Assembly (NCBI RefSeq): GCF_024713945.1
Contig: NC_134680.1
Coordinates: forward strand, 439,001-503,000
Direction: 5' to 3'
DNA: 64,000 nucleotides
DNA from: Dermatophagoides farinae
Taxonomy: Eukaryota; Arthropoda; Arachnida; Sarcoptiformes; Pyroglyphidae
Part shown: positions 22,845 through 36,093 of the stretch, piece after piece
How the letters are laid out: every line of letters starts with the position of its first letter
Position numbering within the stretch: the stretch's first letter is position 1
Position numbers and translations under genes: made by a program
The notes under the pieces: model-generated
Databases searched by the model: none
Told to the model about the DNA's origin: nothing
The model's input: only the letters and a program-made list of their open reading frames with translations

Positions 22845-25683
22845 TTAGCCTTTTGCTTTGCCGGTTTTTGGTGTTGATTTTTTCGGTGTAGGTATCGATG
22901 CAATTGGTAATGGTGGTAGATCGATTGTTGCACCCATTCGTCGTAATGCCAATATTGCATTGACAGCTTTCTATACAAGTGTATATGGAAGAAAAAGAAG
23001 AAAAAAGATTCATAAAAATTAGATGAAAAATGTTTCCGGTTATTTTTTTTTGTCATTTTTTTCCCATCAAGTTGACTAAATAATTAATTGATTGAGAAAA
23101 TATAAAATCCTTTCATGTCATCAATATATCAACAGATAAACTTTGAATTTTTTTTCCTTCATCATTTTTTCATTCATTTTCCTTATCAAAAAAATTTTTT
23201 TTTTTTCGTTTCAAACGGTCAATAACCTCAATAATATATCAAAAGGGTTAATAAACAAACAAAATATTCTAGTAATACATACAACATGTGATTATTGAAA
23301 AACAAATGTGAAAATGTAACAAAAATCTTTTCATTTTTTTTAAAGAAAAAATACTTGTCACAAATATTGTAAAGGTTAAAAAAAACATTTATATATTCAT
23401 CATAAATCAATAATCAATACATAATTGATTAATCGGCTATTTCGACATTTTTTCCTCTTCTTTTCCCTTTAAACACACACACAAAAACACAAACTTTTGA
23501 ACTAAAAAAAAAAATGAATATTATTAACACTGAATTATTGATTTTTTTCCCCTACACACACACACACACAACGGTCACACATTTGCAAGTCATTATCATT
23601 TTAATGCCCCCATCGATTATCGTGTGTGTTTTTTTTTTGTACTTGGATTTGGCAACAAAACAAACATATTAAAGACCTTGCAAATGATCTGATTAGATTT
23701 AATCGGATATACTAATAATGTATATAACTTGATAATCTGATACTTGAAAAAAAAATTTGTATTCTAGCCAATGACAAAAATTCAAAAGTTTTTGAATCAT
23801 TCTCTTTCGTTCACTCTTTAACAACAACAACAACAACTTACCTGCCAACGTCTTCTGATGACAAATTTTTTCAATTTTTTCTTATCCAATGATTTATCTT
23901 TTGGTTCATTTTTCAATTTTTTCGTTCGAGTCTAAAAACATTGTAGAGAAAAAAAAGGAAATCAGATCAAATCAAATCAGATTCAAATGGATCAAACATC
24001 AAAATGACTAAATGGATCATTGAAAAAGCATCACCACAATTACCTTTAGCCATGGATGTTTCAATGCTTGTGTAGCTGTCAATCGTTTCCTTTTTTTTCG
24101 AGGAAAAAAATAAAATTAAAAATTCATAAATATGAAATTCATAAACACATACGTTTTATCTTTGACCAATAATTTGGCGATAAAATCTTTAGCTCCTTTT
24201 GAGATCGGATCAAATGATTCATCATTGAAATCATAAACAGCTCTTGTTACATTGGCCATTGTTTCAAGATCGCTATCGCCCATGAATGGTGATAGACCAG
24301 ATAATCTATTGTGCGAGAAATGAAGAAAACACAATTAATGATGATGATGATTAACAAAATTTTTAATTAATAAACTTACAAAACATATGTGATGACACCT
24401 ACGGCCCACCTGGATGAATTATGAAAACAAAAATCGTGATTATACGGCCCAAAAACAATCAAATCAATAAATATAAGTCAATAACTTACAAATCGGTTAC
24501 GAAATCAACATCTTCAAAATTGATCACTTCAGGTGCGGCAAATTCCGGCGTACCAAACATAACCTGTAGACCTTTATTGAATTTACGTGCAAAACCAAAA
24601 TCAATCAATTTGATACGATTACCAGTACGTGTAACGCAAAGAACATTTTCAGGCTAAACAAATGGAAACAGACAGCAAAAAAAAATTTGTCATTAATTAA
24701 CATAAAAGAAGTTTCAGAAATTAGAATTGAAATCTCCATGAACCTGTCCATCTCAATCATTGAAATCTTTATTCATTCAGCTAGTCAGAGTTTCAAACTT
24801 AATTAAAAACAAAATGAGAAATACATACTTTCATATCAAGATGTATGATTGATTTTGAATGAATATAATCAAGACCTTCACATATTTGTCGTACAAATAT
24901 GGAACATGCTTTCTCTGTCAATACAAAATCATCATCGATGACCCTTTCGAATAGTTCGCCACCTTCAACACTTGAATTTTAGGTAGGTGGTGATGTGGTA
25001 TTAACATTCATTCAGGAAAAAAATGGGAGAGAACAAACAAAGCAGAAAAAAATTCATTAAAAGAATCACATTGAAAATGTCAATTATTGAATTGGGCGTA
25101 AAAGGGGGACAACAATAACAAATTTGCAATTCTGATTATCTGTTACAATTAAAAATCAAATGGTTAAAGTTGAAATTGTGTCATTCAATCATTCATCATC
25201 ATTGAATTTGAATGAAAAGGAAGTGTAAGTGTATAACATTCCAATTTGTTAGTGAAAATAATAATAAAAATTGATTGATTGAATGATGATTACCATTCCA
25301 TAATAAGACACATTTGATTTTTACCATCATCAAATGCATCATATAATTGTAATAATCGTGGATGTTGTAATGCACACATTATTTCCACTTCACGTTCAAC
25401 ATCTTTACGATCCTGCGTGCAGGTTGTTTGTATGAATTTTGCGGCCAATTTTTTCTTCGACTGTTTCTCATAACACAAACGTACGACACCAAATTTTCCT
25501 CTAATGAATAGAAATTATTTTTTTTTCTTTAATTATTGAAATTAATTTCAATAATTACCTTCCCAATTCTTCGCCCAATGTATATTCAACATTTGGATTG
25601 ATTTTTTTCACACAAACATTACGTGGCTGAAATGGTGGCTCTTCATTTTCATCAATAGGATCGGTTTCATCTACGTAGATCAT
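22845..25683 (-). CDS. Myosin light chain kinase-type Ca2+/calmodulin kinase
   Basis: Nine coding exons read right to left: 25559-25683, 25294-25500, 24829-24970, 24490-24653, 24380-24409, 24153-24305, 24044-24089, 23842-23931 and 22845-22970. All borders are GT-AG and all phases fit, giving 361 codons. The start at 25683 follows an acceptor at 25734, so a 5'-UTR exon lies upstream. The protein has the ATP-site lysine (AAKF, K63), HLDMKPEN (about 154-161, the MLCK-typical HLD in place of HRD), DFG (176-178), GTPEFAAPEV, and then LSGLSPFMG. The C-terminus has an autoinhibitory and calmodulin-binding helix (KKFVIRRRWQ joined to KAVNAILALRRMG), as in MLCK and titin-type kinases. It should phosphorylate myosin regulatory light chain. 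The 360-aa form lacks the Ig and FN3 repeats of stretchin/twitchin relatives. One exon is only 30 nt. Confidence 0.92.
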
Positions 25684-27141
25684 TTTTGAATGTAGTAGTT
25701 TGGTGATTTTATTAGCGACAATCAAATGAAATGCTGAAAAAAATGGACACCCATAAACATGAAAAAACAAAAGTTAAAAACGAAGGAAATAAAAATTGCC
25801 GATTATTATTGTATATCCGGTGAACAACACACCGCAAATAATCATTAATCTAATCACACAAACACGCACAATATCAGAGTTCACGAAAAAAAACACACAC
25901 ACAGAAAAGTGATAAAAATCTTTGAAAACACAAACAGGGTAGAAATATCACATGAGTGTGGAAAAAAAACACTTGGAAAAAAAATCTTAGAAACAAATCA
26001 TGATTCAGTTGATCGAGCACACATAAACAATGATGAACACAATACGACGACGACAAACATTATTCATAGAATAGACAGAGTCAACAAGTAGAATTCGAAT
26101 AAAATTACATCAAAAGGCACGAGAAATCTTAAGAAATGAATCCTTTTGTTCAACGAAACGAATAATAATACTTATAATCAACAATGATGATTAGAAACTA
26201 TTAAAGAATCATAATGCTGCTGCTACTACTACTACTACAAATAAATTATAAGAATATTCTGTGACAACCACGATGGCAATGATGATGATAACAAGGTCAA
26301 GAAATTGTTGTTGTTGTTGATGATGAAATGATGGTAATTTTGGATGATAAACAACAACAACAACAACACAAACGTCTTTGATGATGAGAAGAATCCGTCA
26401 TGTGTGCATGTGTGTGTACAATAATTTTAAATCAAGGTTTTTACCACCATCAACAACCGAATCGAAATAATAAAGAAAATTTCATTGGATTCAAGTATGA
26501 CGATGGTGGTGATGATGAAGACATTGAAAATGAATGAAAAAAAAATATCTGGTAGCTGTAATATCACCAGTGTGTATAATAATCACACCCAAAGCCAACC
26601 ACCTCCTACACACGCACATACACAAACATTTACATTTCAAAAATCGAAATATAAAATCGGATATATAGCAGCATCAACACAAACAAAAAGAAAAAAAGTT
26701 CAAGATTGTATTCGTATCATAATCTTCGTTTGTTGGTTCCGTAATTGGATTATCATCTTGTCGTAGAGGCACACATATAATGATAATAATTCGGTTATAT
26801 TCTGTAGTTTTAATGTTTGCAACTGGTGGTGGTGGTGGTGATGATGATGATGATGGTTACACATATCAGACATTGAAGAATTATTTGTGTCTGTGTGTTG
26901 TTTGGGTGATGGATAGAAATGATCGAATTATGTTGTTGCCTTGATGATTATGATGATGGTGGTATCGTATTAGCGTTGGTGGTGATGAAAATGAATGTGA
27001 AATTTTTTTTCCAAATCTTTCTTTCACTCGATGTTTAGATCTAGATTTAGATAATTAAGAATTTCATTTCATTAAAATAAAATAAAAAAAATGTCGAATT
27101 TTTCTTACTTATCTTTTCTATTTTTCTATGTGAAATAATTT

Positions 27142-27750
27142 TTATTGAAGCGATGAAAATAAATGATGATGATGATTATTATGTTGTTGTTGTTGTTGTT
27201 GTCGTCGTCGTCGTCGTGTTGAACAAGGCTTGATTCTTTTCGAGTTATCTTTGATTATTCGGTTGAAAGATTTAAATCTTGAAAATCTACAAAAGCGAAA
27301 GCGAGAAAGAAAAAAATACATGTTCATTAGTATTGATGCCAAAAAGCAAAAAAAAAATGTTGACAAAATCTAATCTCAACCAAGTGAATGGTTGTGATAT
27401 GGTTGCCATTGACAAATTTTTTTTCACCAGAAAAAAATTTCTTTCCGTCATCTCTAACAAAAATTTTTTGGCTTAAATCATCAATTATATTATATTATAA
27501 TGGAAAAATTTGTGAAAAGAATATGAATGAATAAAACCTTGAAATTCGATAAGTACAGAATACGCACACACACATACTGAAAGAGAGAATGCGAATGTAT
27601 GGAGTAGTGTGGAGAATTTGTAATTTTTACCTTGAAATGACAGAATCATTGAATAATTTTTTTTTTGTTTTTTTGAATAAATAAAAAAACATGGAATTTT
27701 TTTTCACTTACTTTTCCGGCTTTTTTTCTGGTGAAATTCCGATCTAATCA
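27142..27750 (-). CDS. Candidate pair of terminal exons, unidentified
   Basis: On the minus strand, an exon-like piece ending at a GTAAGT donor (near 27717) and one starting after a TTTTGTAG acceptor (about 27289) join in phase. They read EKKPEKFSRFKSFNRIIK and then a basic run of five Arg followed by Gln and His runs, with a stop near 27142. An AATAAA overlaps the stop. It could be the 3' end of an unknown gene or non-coding 5'-UTR exons of the MLCK gene downstream. No domain is recognised. Confidence 0.25.
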
Positions 27751-29869
27751 TCAGTTTACGATTAAAATTCTTTTCATTTTAAACAATGATCTATTTCGAT
27801 TCGATTGATTGCCAATTGATTGATGTGATTGATTGATTGACGACATCTATATATCCATTATTAGTTAGTTAGCGGGGAAACTAGGAAATTTTCATTGAAT
27901 TTACAATTGATTCATTTAATGGTTGTTGTCGTATTTTTGTTTTTTTTTCACATTTCCACATCTCATGTGTATGTTTATGTGACATTTTCAATGTCATCAT
28001 CGTTACCATCACCATCATCATCAACATCAAAGAACAAACATTGCCATGCGATAGTGTAAATAGTGTAGTTTTTTTTTCTTTCTTTCTTTCTTTCATCAAA
28101 AGTTGTTTTCTTCTTGTCTTTATTGTTGATGTTGAATAAATATTTTTTTGTTTGTTTGATTTGATTATTATTATTATTATTATTGAAATGTTTTCCCATA
28201 TTCTTTGTTATTTTTAATGATGATGATGATGATGATCGAGCAATAAAGAAGGCGCCATAACTGTAATCAAATGAGAACTGAACGGATTTGCTTCATTCAG
28301 TAATAATAAAAAAAAATTTCGTTTTTTTTTTCTTGGCGCTTAATGTTGCTGCAATTCTTGCCATTGGCAATGGCAATGATGAACAGAATTAAATTAATGC
28401 ATATGAAAAAAAAGCCTGTGAAAGATTTTTTTTTTCATATGGTGTTGGATGATGATTGTGAATTTCTTGGAACTGGAAAAATTTTTTTTTCTCGTTCTTG
28501 AAATTCTTCGATGATGAATGTCGTTTAGTTTTTTTTTTGAAAACCAATTTGTATACAGATTTATTGCATACTAACTGGCTGGCTGATTGATTGATTGATT
28601 GATTAGTGTAAATAAGAAAAATTAATAACAATTTGATGATCGATTCTTGAATCAATCAAATTGAAAATTTTTTTTCAACAATTCGAACTACTGTCGCAAG
28701 ATGGCGTCACTCATGTCATGATTTCGATTAGCTTGATGATGATGATGATTTTGAATCGATCCAAATTTTTCAATTTTGTTTTTTGTCAAACCACAAATGA
28801 GAAATTAAGGGGGCGAAATAAAAAAATCACATCAATATTTTGATGATGACAGATGTGTGTAGTGCCCACAGATACACAGTATGTGATTTGATATGCATTT
28901 ATGATTATGAATGATGATGATGAATGCATGAAAATTCATTAATTATTGACCATCTTGATGTGATTATTATTACCATTTCAATTTTACGTTCATTTCATGA
29001 AAACAGAAGATTTGTCAGTGTTGTTTGTGGCCTGACAAAAGCCAAGCTAATATCATTTATCATTCCTATTGGAAATATTGGATATATCGAATCTCTCATC
29101 GTTAGTTTTTGGCACTTTTTTTTACGGATCCAAACTAGATATAGATTTTGAAATCATCATCGTTGATCGTTGAACAGTGATGACCTAGCACATTTACACG
29201 ATAATCTTAACGATAAAAAGTGAGACAAATATAAAATGTGACAGTATTTCGTATCTTGGAGATGTCATTACATATACAGAGAGAAAAGATTTGAATGAGA
29301 GAAAAAGAAAATCATTTACAATTTAACATACATATACCGATTGACTTGGTTTAAATACCACTTGATTGCTTGATGATTATGATGATGATGATGATGATAA
29401 TGATTAGGAATTGATAAATCTAGATTTTTTTTTTTTTTTTGTTACCCCAAAAAAACGACATGATTTCGATACAATTTATGTCGATTGTCGTTGTATTGAG
29501 GCTGAAAATAGCATCATTTTTAGCGAAAGTTTTGAAAACCAAAAAAAAAAAAAACACCACAAAATTCACTTTCATTTTTTTCCAGGTAAATTTCTATTTT
29601 TGCCATTGAACCAAAAATGGTATGGATCATCTTGACATTTTTTTCTATCACAGCTGCTTGGATTTAGATTTTATCAGATTCATTTTTCATATGAATTTTA
29701 TTTATATGGAAAAAAAATTTTCAAACATGAAACACTGACCTGGTAACCATCAACAACGAATAGGATTGGAGATATACAATGTGATGATGATATACAATAT
29801 GAATACAGGTGTTTTTTTTTCGTCATCAGATTGTTATCCGATAAATTTGAGTTAATTAATTTTTTTTTT

Positions 29870-30088
29870 GTTGTTGATGTTGCAGATATTAATTTTATTG
29901 ATTATTATTGAAAATTGTGTTGGATCAAGATAAAAATTCAAACTCATCAAATTGTTTTCGAACAAATTCGTTCTTTCGCTGGTTGTCCATTCATAAACAA
30001 TGTATATAGTCATTAATGTTCGAATATTATTTCCAATCCAATCAAGATCATCATCATATGATGATGATAAAATTAATTCAACACTGCC
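29870..30088 (-). CDS. Candidate orphan exon
   Basis: A minus-strand frame has a possible acceptor (ATGGCAG) near 30088 and then reads VELILSSSYDDDLDWIGNN and EWTTSERTNLFENNLMSLNF before a stop close to an AATAAA. Its composition is more protein-like than the low-complexity frames around it. No partner exon, start codon context or family was identified, so it may be chance or a decayed gene fragment. Confidence 0.22.
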
Positions 30089-30901
30089 ATTTATTTTTAC
30101 AATATAAAAGATGAAGGAATGAATGAAAAAAAATATGAATCTTCCAATCGTGTGTGTGTTTTGTTTTGTTTCGTTTCGTTTCGGTTCGTATTTTTTGGTT
30201 TCAGGCAATCCACTTTGTAATCTTGTAATCTATCCATGTACGTATTATTGTCGATGATGATAATGTGCACATTATAATAATGGTGGTGTGTGTCGTTGTC
30301 GTTGTTGTACATAACTATCAATTGAATGATTCGATTTTATTTTTTTTTTTTTTTAGCAAACAAAATGACCGATTCGAATTTGAAATTGAATTTAAAATTC
30401 ACCAATATATGAAGATTATTATTAACATTTGATACATAAAAATGTTCAAAGATATTATCATCATCATCATCATCAATCATCATGGTATGTTTTTTTTTTG
30501 TATGTAAATTTATGTTATCTGAATGTTTATGTTTATGTGTTTTTTTTTCTTCATACAGGAAAACAAAAATGTATCTACAAACTTTGGTAGCTACTAAATG
30601 ATGATGACCAGTAGTAGTGTCAGTGGTGATGATGTGACAAAAAAAAATTGGCCATATGCAAATTTCGAAAGGAAAAGAAAGATAAAATTCTCATGATAAC
30701 AATGTCTCGATATTTACGATTCTGACTGGCTGATTTTACTTTTACTAACGAAAAATCGTGCCGATAAAAAAAATGTATTCAACTACAACATATATATAAA
30801 TATATTAAATTAACAAACAAAAGAACCTGATGAATAGGTGAATGAAAAACCTGAACTTTTACTGAAAAAATTTATGAGAAAAAAAACAAACTGTACATTC
30901 A

Positions 30902-30935
<34 letters not shown>

Positions 30936-33900
30936 ATTTATTCAATCTCCATCATCATCAAAACCATTTTCCTGTTCATCATCATCATATATTTTGTTGT
31001 TTGAAAACGAAAATGAAAAACAAAACAGCAACAACAACAACAACAACAAAAAAATGGTCAAGATAATCATATATCTGAATCATTCGGACATAAACAACGA
31101 CTACGACGATGAAAAAAAAACTAGTTGGACAACAAGCAAGAAAAAGTAAAGAGAAGAAGAAAAAAAACTTTCCATTCAGCACATACACACAGTAGATATA
31201 TACGGTTATATGGCCAAATTTTTTTTTTATTCCCCAAAAAAAAGGTTCCAGAAACATGTTCAAGACCTGGACAACAACAACAACAACAACAACAAAAAAC
31301 ACCACGCGGACAGGTATGCATCAATGAAAATGATAAAGATGATGATGGTGAGAATTTTTTTTTTTCGTTACAAACACAGGCAAAAATCGTATCGTATTAA
31401 AAAAAAGATCAACTGTTGCTGTTGCTGCTGCTGCTAAATGTTTCGTTGTTTTTGTTTCATTTTGGGAAAAAAGTGTGTATTTAATTTCCGATCTACTAAA
31501 ATGAATGAATGAATGAATAGACAACAGCAAAGAAAAAAAAATCTGCTGTTGACCATCACCGGTCAGTATTTTTGTTTTGTTTGTTCATGTCTTTTGGATT
31601 AGATAACCTGCTGCTGCTATTGCTAAATGAACATTGGTCAGTGGTGGTCATATCGTATTCATTCAGAGTCATTTTCTCTTCAATAACAACACTGATGCTT
31701 AAATCATCATCTGGAGCAACATATAGATGAAACAAGTTGTTCCATTTGGATCTTGTTTTTTTTTGTTTTCGTTGCTGATGATGATTATTGATCAATCAAT
31801 AAAGATAATGACGAAGAAGAAACAAAGAAAAAAAATTTAGCAGTAACAGGTAGTGGTAGTGGGTGTGTAAGTATTTTTTTTTATCTCTCTCTCTCTCTCT
31901 ATTTTTTTGAAATGAGAAAAAAAATCAAAAGCCTGAAATTTGATCGATTTTCATTTTCTAATGGATCGTTTTTCTCTCTTTTTTTTGTGTCTACGTTTTT
32001 GTTCTATTTGACTTTCTCTTTCAATTTTCATTTTATTGGTGATTTTTTTTTTTCGTTCAAAAAATTTTTTCTTTCATTTATTCATTCATTTTCTCTTCTT
32101 CACCAACACAACAGAGCATCAACATCATCATAAATCTCATATAATATAATCCTGTAATATAATTCAATCAATCAATCAAATTCTTTCGTCATCAATGTGT
32201 TTCTCAATTTCTTTTTTTTTTTTTTTTGTTTCATTTCAAATTCTCTGCTTACAAACAGTGATAATTGAATCATTTTTTTTTCATCGCTCCCCCTCCCCAT
32301 TTTCCACACACACACACACACACTTGACCACTTGTGAATGTAGAAGTAGCATCTTTGAAAACTAGAAATTAACAACTGACCGGTAAAGAGAATGAGGGAG
32401 TGAGAGAGAGAGTGAGAGAGCGAGGTTTTTTTGTGATAAAATTTTTCATTACAAAAAAATACAGATTTTATTCATATATACAAGGTACGTGTTTTTTTTT
32501 CTCACCTGTGTTTTATTTAATTTTTTTTTAATGAAGCAGGTAGCTGTATATTATATATATTTAGTTTATTTTTTTTTCAACAGAAATGAAGAAATGTAAC
32601 ATCAATATTCTATTTCATCATATTCAATTTTCTATTGCTACTACTTTTCAATCATCATAAAGTGCAAAATAAGTGCTTGTGTGTGTGTGTGTGTGTGTGA
32701 TATCATCTTCAATAATCTTCGATGATGATGATGTGATGCTAGCCACACACACATACAAATACAAGTGATGGCTATATCCATATATATAAATGATCCACGA
32801 TGATGATTGTCTCCATTTTATCATTCTTGTGGTATATATGTGAATAGTAATGGATAACAAACGTGGTTCAATATAAAAATTTTATTTGTAAAAAAAAATT
32901 TTCTTCATTTTACCACCATCAACAATTCTCGTCTGTTTCGTTTGTCATAAATAATTTTTTTTTATTTGAGGTATAAATATTCTGCATTCAACGATTCAAG
33001 TTTGTGTTATTTGATTTTGTTTGTTTGTTTGTTGTTTGCTGCTGTTGATCACCATCATCGAATCATTAATTGATTCATTCATTTGTTGCGTGTGTGTGTG
33101 TGCGCGTGTTGGTGTGGTAATGGTGTATAATATTTGTATATATATATATATATGGTGCATATGAAACACCGGTTGACCGGTTGTGGTTTTTTTTTCGTGT
33201 GTGTATTGAATAAATAAACAACAAAAACAACAACAACGTTTCATCGAATAACCAACCAACTATAGCAAACGAAATCTGTGAGTTATTTTGTTATTTTTTT
33301 CTTCTTTCTTGCTATTCTCCGGTTATTCATTAGTAATTTTTCCGGGATCATTTTCTTTTCTTTCTCTTGTTTGTTTGTTAGATTGAATGAATGAATGAAT
33401 AAAAAGATGTAATAGATGATGATTATGATGATAAACATCAACAGCATTATCTTCTAGTCCCATTATCATAATCATGATGTAAAAATTATCATCATTATCA
33501 TAATCTTATCATCGCAATGCGGATTGCGAAACAAAAACTAATAGTGGTGGTGATGATGTTTGTGTGTCTAATGCTCTAATGATGATGATTATGATTATGA
33601 TGGCGCTGTTTTTTTTTCATATATAAACAACAATAACAACAACAACAATTTATTGATCAAACAGGTGTTTATTTTCTTCATAATCAATCTATATATATAT
33701 TGATTTGATTGATTATTCGATATTCACCTTTTTTTCTTACCTGTTTCTTTGTTTTTCATTATTATTATTATTATTGTCGTGTGCGTGTGTGTATTAATTG
33801 TGGAGAGGGAAAAATCCATTTTTTTCCTCACCACCACCATGGTATTTAATAGATGAAAAAAATCCAGTTTTTTTCTTTTTGAATTAACTAATTCAGCCGT

Positions 33901-34123
33901 GGCTGCAATTGATAATAATTTTTTTTGTTTTTGGATTTAAGGCAAACAAAACAAAAAAAAATTTCTTTTTGATTTCTATTATCATTTGGGTGGAGTAATC
34001 ATCATCATCATCTTAATGATAATAATTAAGCCTTGATGATTTACAAGAAACAAACACACATGAACACACAAATGTTTTTTACATTTGAATGGAGTTATTA
34101 GATTGGTAAAAATCAATAGAAAA

Positions 34124-34163
34124 AAATTCTTCGATAATTGATCGATCGATTATCGAAGAATTT
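34124..34163. repeat. Perfect 15-bp inverted repeat
   Basis: Arms 34124-34138 and 34149-34163 are exact reverse complements around a 10-nt loop made of GATC/CGAT words. This is a palindrome-like element about 1.9 kb upstream of the ZP start. Confidence 0.75.
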
Positions 34164-34210
34164 CTTGTATTTACAATCCTAATTGTAATCACAATCCAAT
34201 TATGAGAAAA

Positions 34211-34250
34211 ATGTGCACGCACACGTACACGCGCGTTTATGCGTGCACAT
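34211..34250. repeat. GC-rich inverted repeat, alternating Pu/Py
   Basis: Arms ATGTGCACGCA (34211-34221) and its reverse complement (34240-34250) enclose a mainly alternating CA/CG/TA spacer. The whole stretch alternates purine and pyrimidine for most of its length, a composition prone to Z-DNA, and is unusual in this AT-rich region. Confidence 0.7.
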
Positions 34251-34767
34251 ATAAACTACCGTCAAAAAATAGTGGATGTAAACAACCATCTACATTTAGC
34301 ATTTTATATATGGACAGGAAATGAATTTTTGAATGAAAAGTCGAAATTTTAATTTTATTTTTCACGCCGGTAATCAATCTATTTGATATAGTGGATAGAT
34401 ATATATTGTTTTTATGTTTTTGATGGAAAAAGATTTAAATCAATCTGTCCCTTTATCATCATTTGCTTTATACGGATGAAAAAATATTTTTGCTAGTTTG
34501 TTTGTTTTGCGTGAGTGCTTGTGTGCTTGTGTGTGTTTGTTTATCCAAAATTTTTGTTTTTCATCATCGTTCAATTTGTTTCATATTCAAAATGGCCAAA
34601 CATTTCTGTTTTATCTGTAATTCGATATATTTGTTCGAATATATCCGGATGGTAATATACAACAACCAAGATGTAACTGATCGATCCCGGACAGCACAAC
34701 ATGAACAGTGAAATTGTTTGGATCACGATCTAAAACAAAAACTAGAAAAAAAAACTTGTGAAACAAA

Positions 34768-34770
<3 letters not shown>

Positions 34771-34804
<34 letters not shown>
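34771..34804 (+). repeat. (CA)17 microsatellite
   Basis: Perfect 34-nt CA dinucleotide tract, one of many CA/GT tracts in the window. Confidence 0.9.
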
Positions 34805-34808
<4 letters not shown>

Positions 34809-36093
34809 TATACATTGAATTGTGTAGTATATGTTTGATCGTTTGTTATTCAGACAATATTCAATACAATTGATTTTTTGTTGTTGTTGTTGTTGTTGTT
34901 TATGGCCATCCATATATTTGATTGAAGATTTGATCCGGAAAGAAATGGACATGAAAAACAATGATGATAATTATTATAATGAATAAACGAAAAAAAAAAT
35001 ATTGAAATTAAAATATTTCTTTCCGCGACATTCCTGACATCTTCATCATCATCATCAATCCACAACTTCTTTGTCGATGATGATGAAGATGATGATGTCG
35101 AATGTCAGAGACATATACAGTTCATCATCATCAACATGATGAACTAATCTAGCATCACTAATAAAAAAAAAATTGGCCTCTGTGCACAATAAACATGTCG
35201 TCGTCGTCGTTGTTGATGATGATTGAAACATTTTTTTTTTATTGTATACGAATGTTCTGCTGTAACAATCGTTATTTGATGATGTTGTTCATTTGATGAT
35301 GATGATGATTTATGATCATTGATTTCTTGTCTTTGTGGCCTTTGAACTTTTTTTGTTGTTGTTGTTGTTGTTCCGTTGATGATGATGATGATCACGAATT
35401 GTTCTTGGAACGTGAAAAATTTTTCTTTTTTTTCATCATCATTTGTTGATTAATAAATGATGAATAAAGTTTCATCATCATCATCATCGTTGAAGTTTCA
35501 TTTCTGTAAAATCAAATAAATTTTTTTTTTTTTTTGATCATAATCGAATAAATATTTTCCATTTCCATTTTCCACACCTAGGATCATCCAGTTTTTTTTT
35601 GTCGTTGCCTGATCAAATTGGCGGGAATACAAAATACAAAAGTATCTCACCCACTGCCACCACAATTGTGATATTTTTTTCCTTCTTCTTCAAAACGAAA
35701 CAAAAAAAAAATCAAGAGCTCAGAAAAAAACCCGCTGATCAATCAATCAATCAATCAACACCTACCCACGCAAGTTGTGGTCGTTTTTTTTCACCATCTT
35801 CTTCTTCTGTTTCCTCATCATCAACACTAGAAAAAAAATTCTATTCAACCTGTGTCCGTTTTTGTTTAGTTTGTTTCTGTGTATGTGTATGTGTGTGTAA
35901 TACTCAAGTGCCAAAAAAAAAAAACTTAACACCACCACAACGGAACCATTGATTGTGAAAAGATTGAAAATAAAAAAATTTAAAAAAAAAGTTTCAACCA
36001 ATACTGCCACACACACTTACATTTTTTTTACTTAACACTGCCACAAACACATCCAGTTGACCAAACAACGAAATCATCATCATCATCATCAAC

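Larger units (their letters stand above)
25734..36093. other. Gene-poor, microsatellite-rich interval
   Basis: About 10 kb with no confident coding exon. It must contain the promoter and 5'-UTR exon(s) of the MLCK-type gene on the left and the promoter of the ZP gene on the right. It is dense in (GAT)n, (CA)n, (AAC)n and homopolymers. Two weak exon candidates are listed separately (27142-27750 and 29870-30088). Structured elements include two perfect hairpins around 34124-34250 and a 34-nt (CA)n tract at 34771-34804. Confidence 0.65.

Noticed and set aside
24421-24657. Plus-strand ORF
   Set aside because: Antisense of the MLCK exon that carries the DFG motif.
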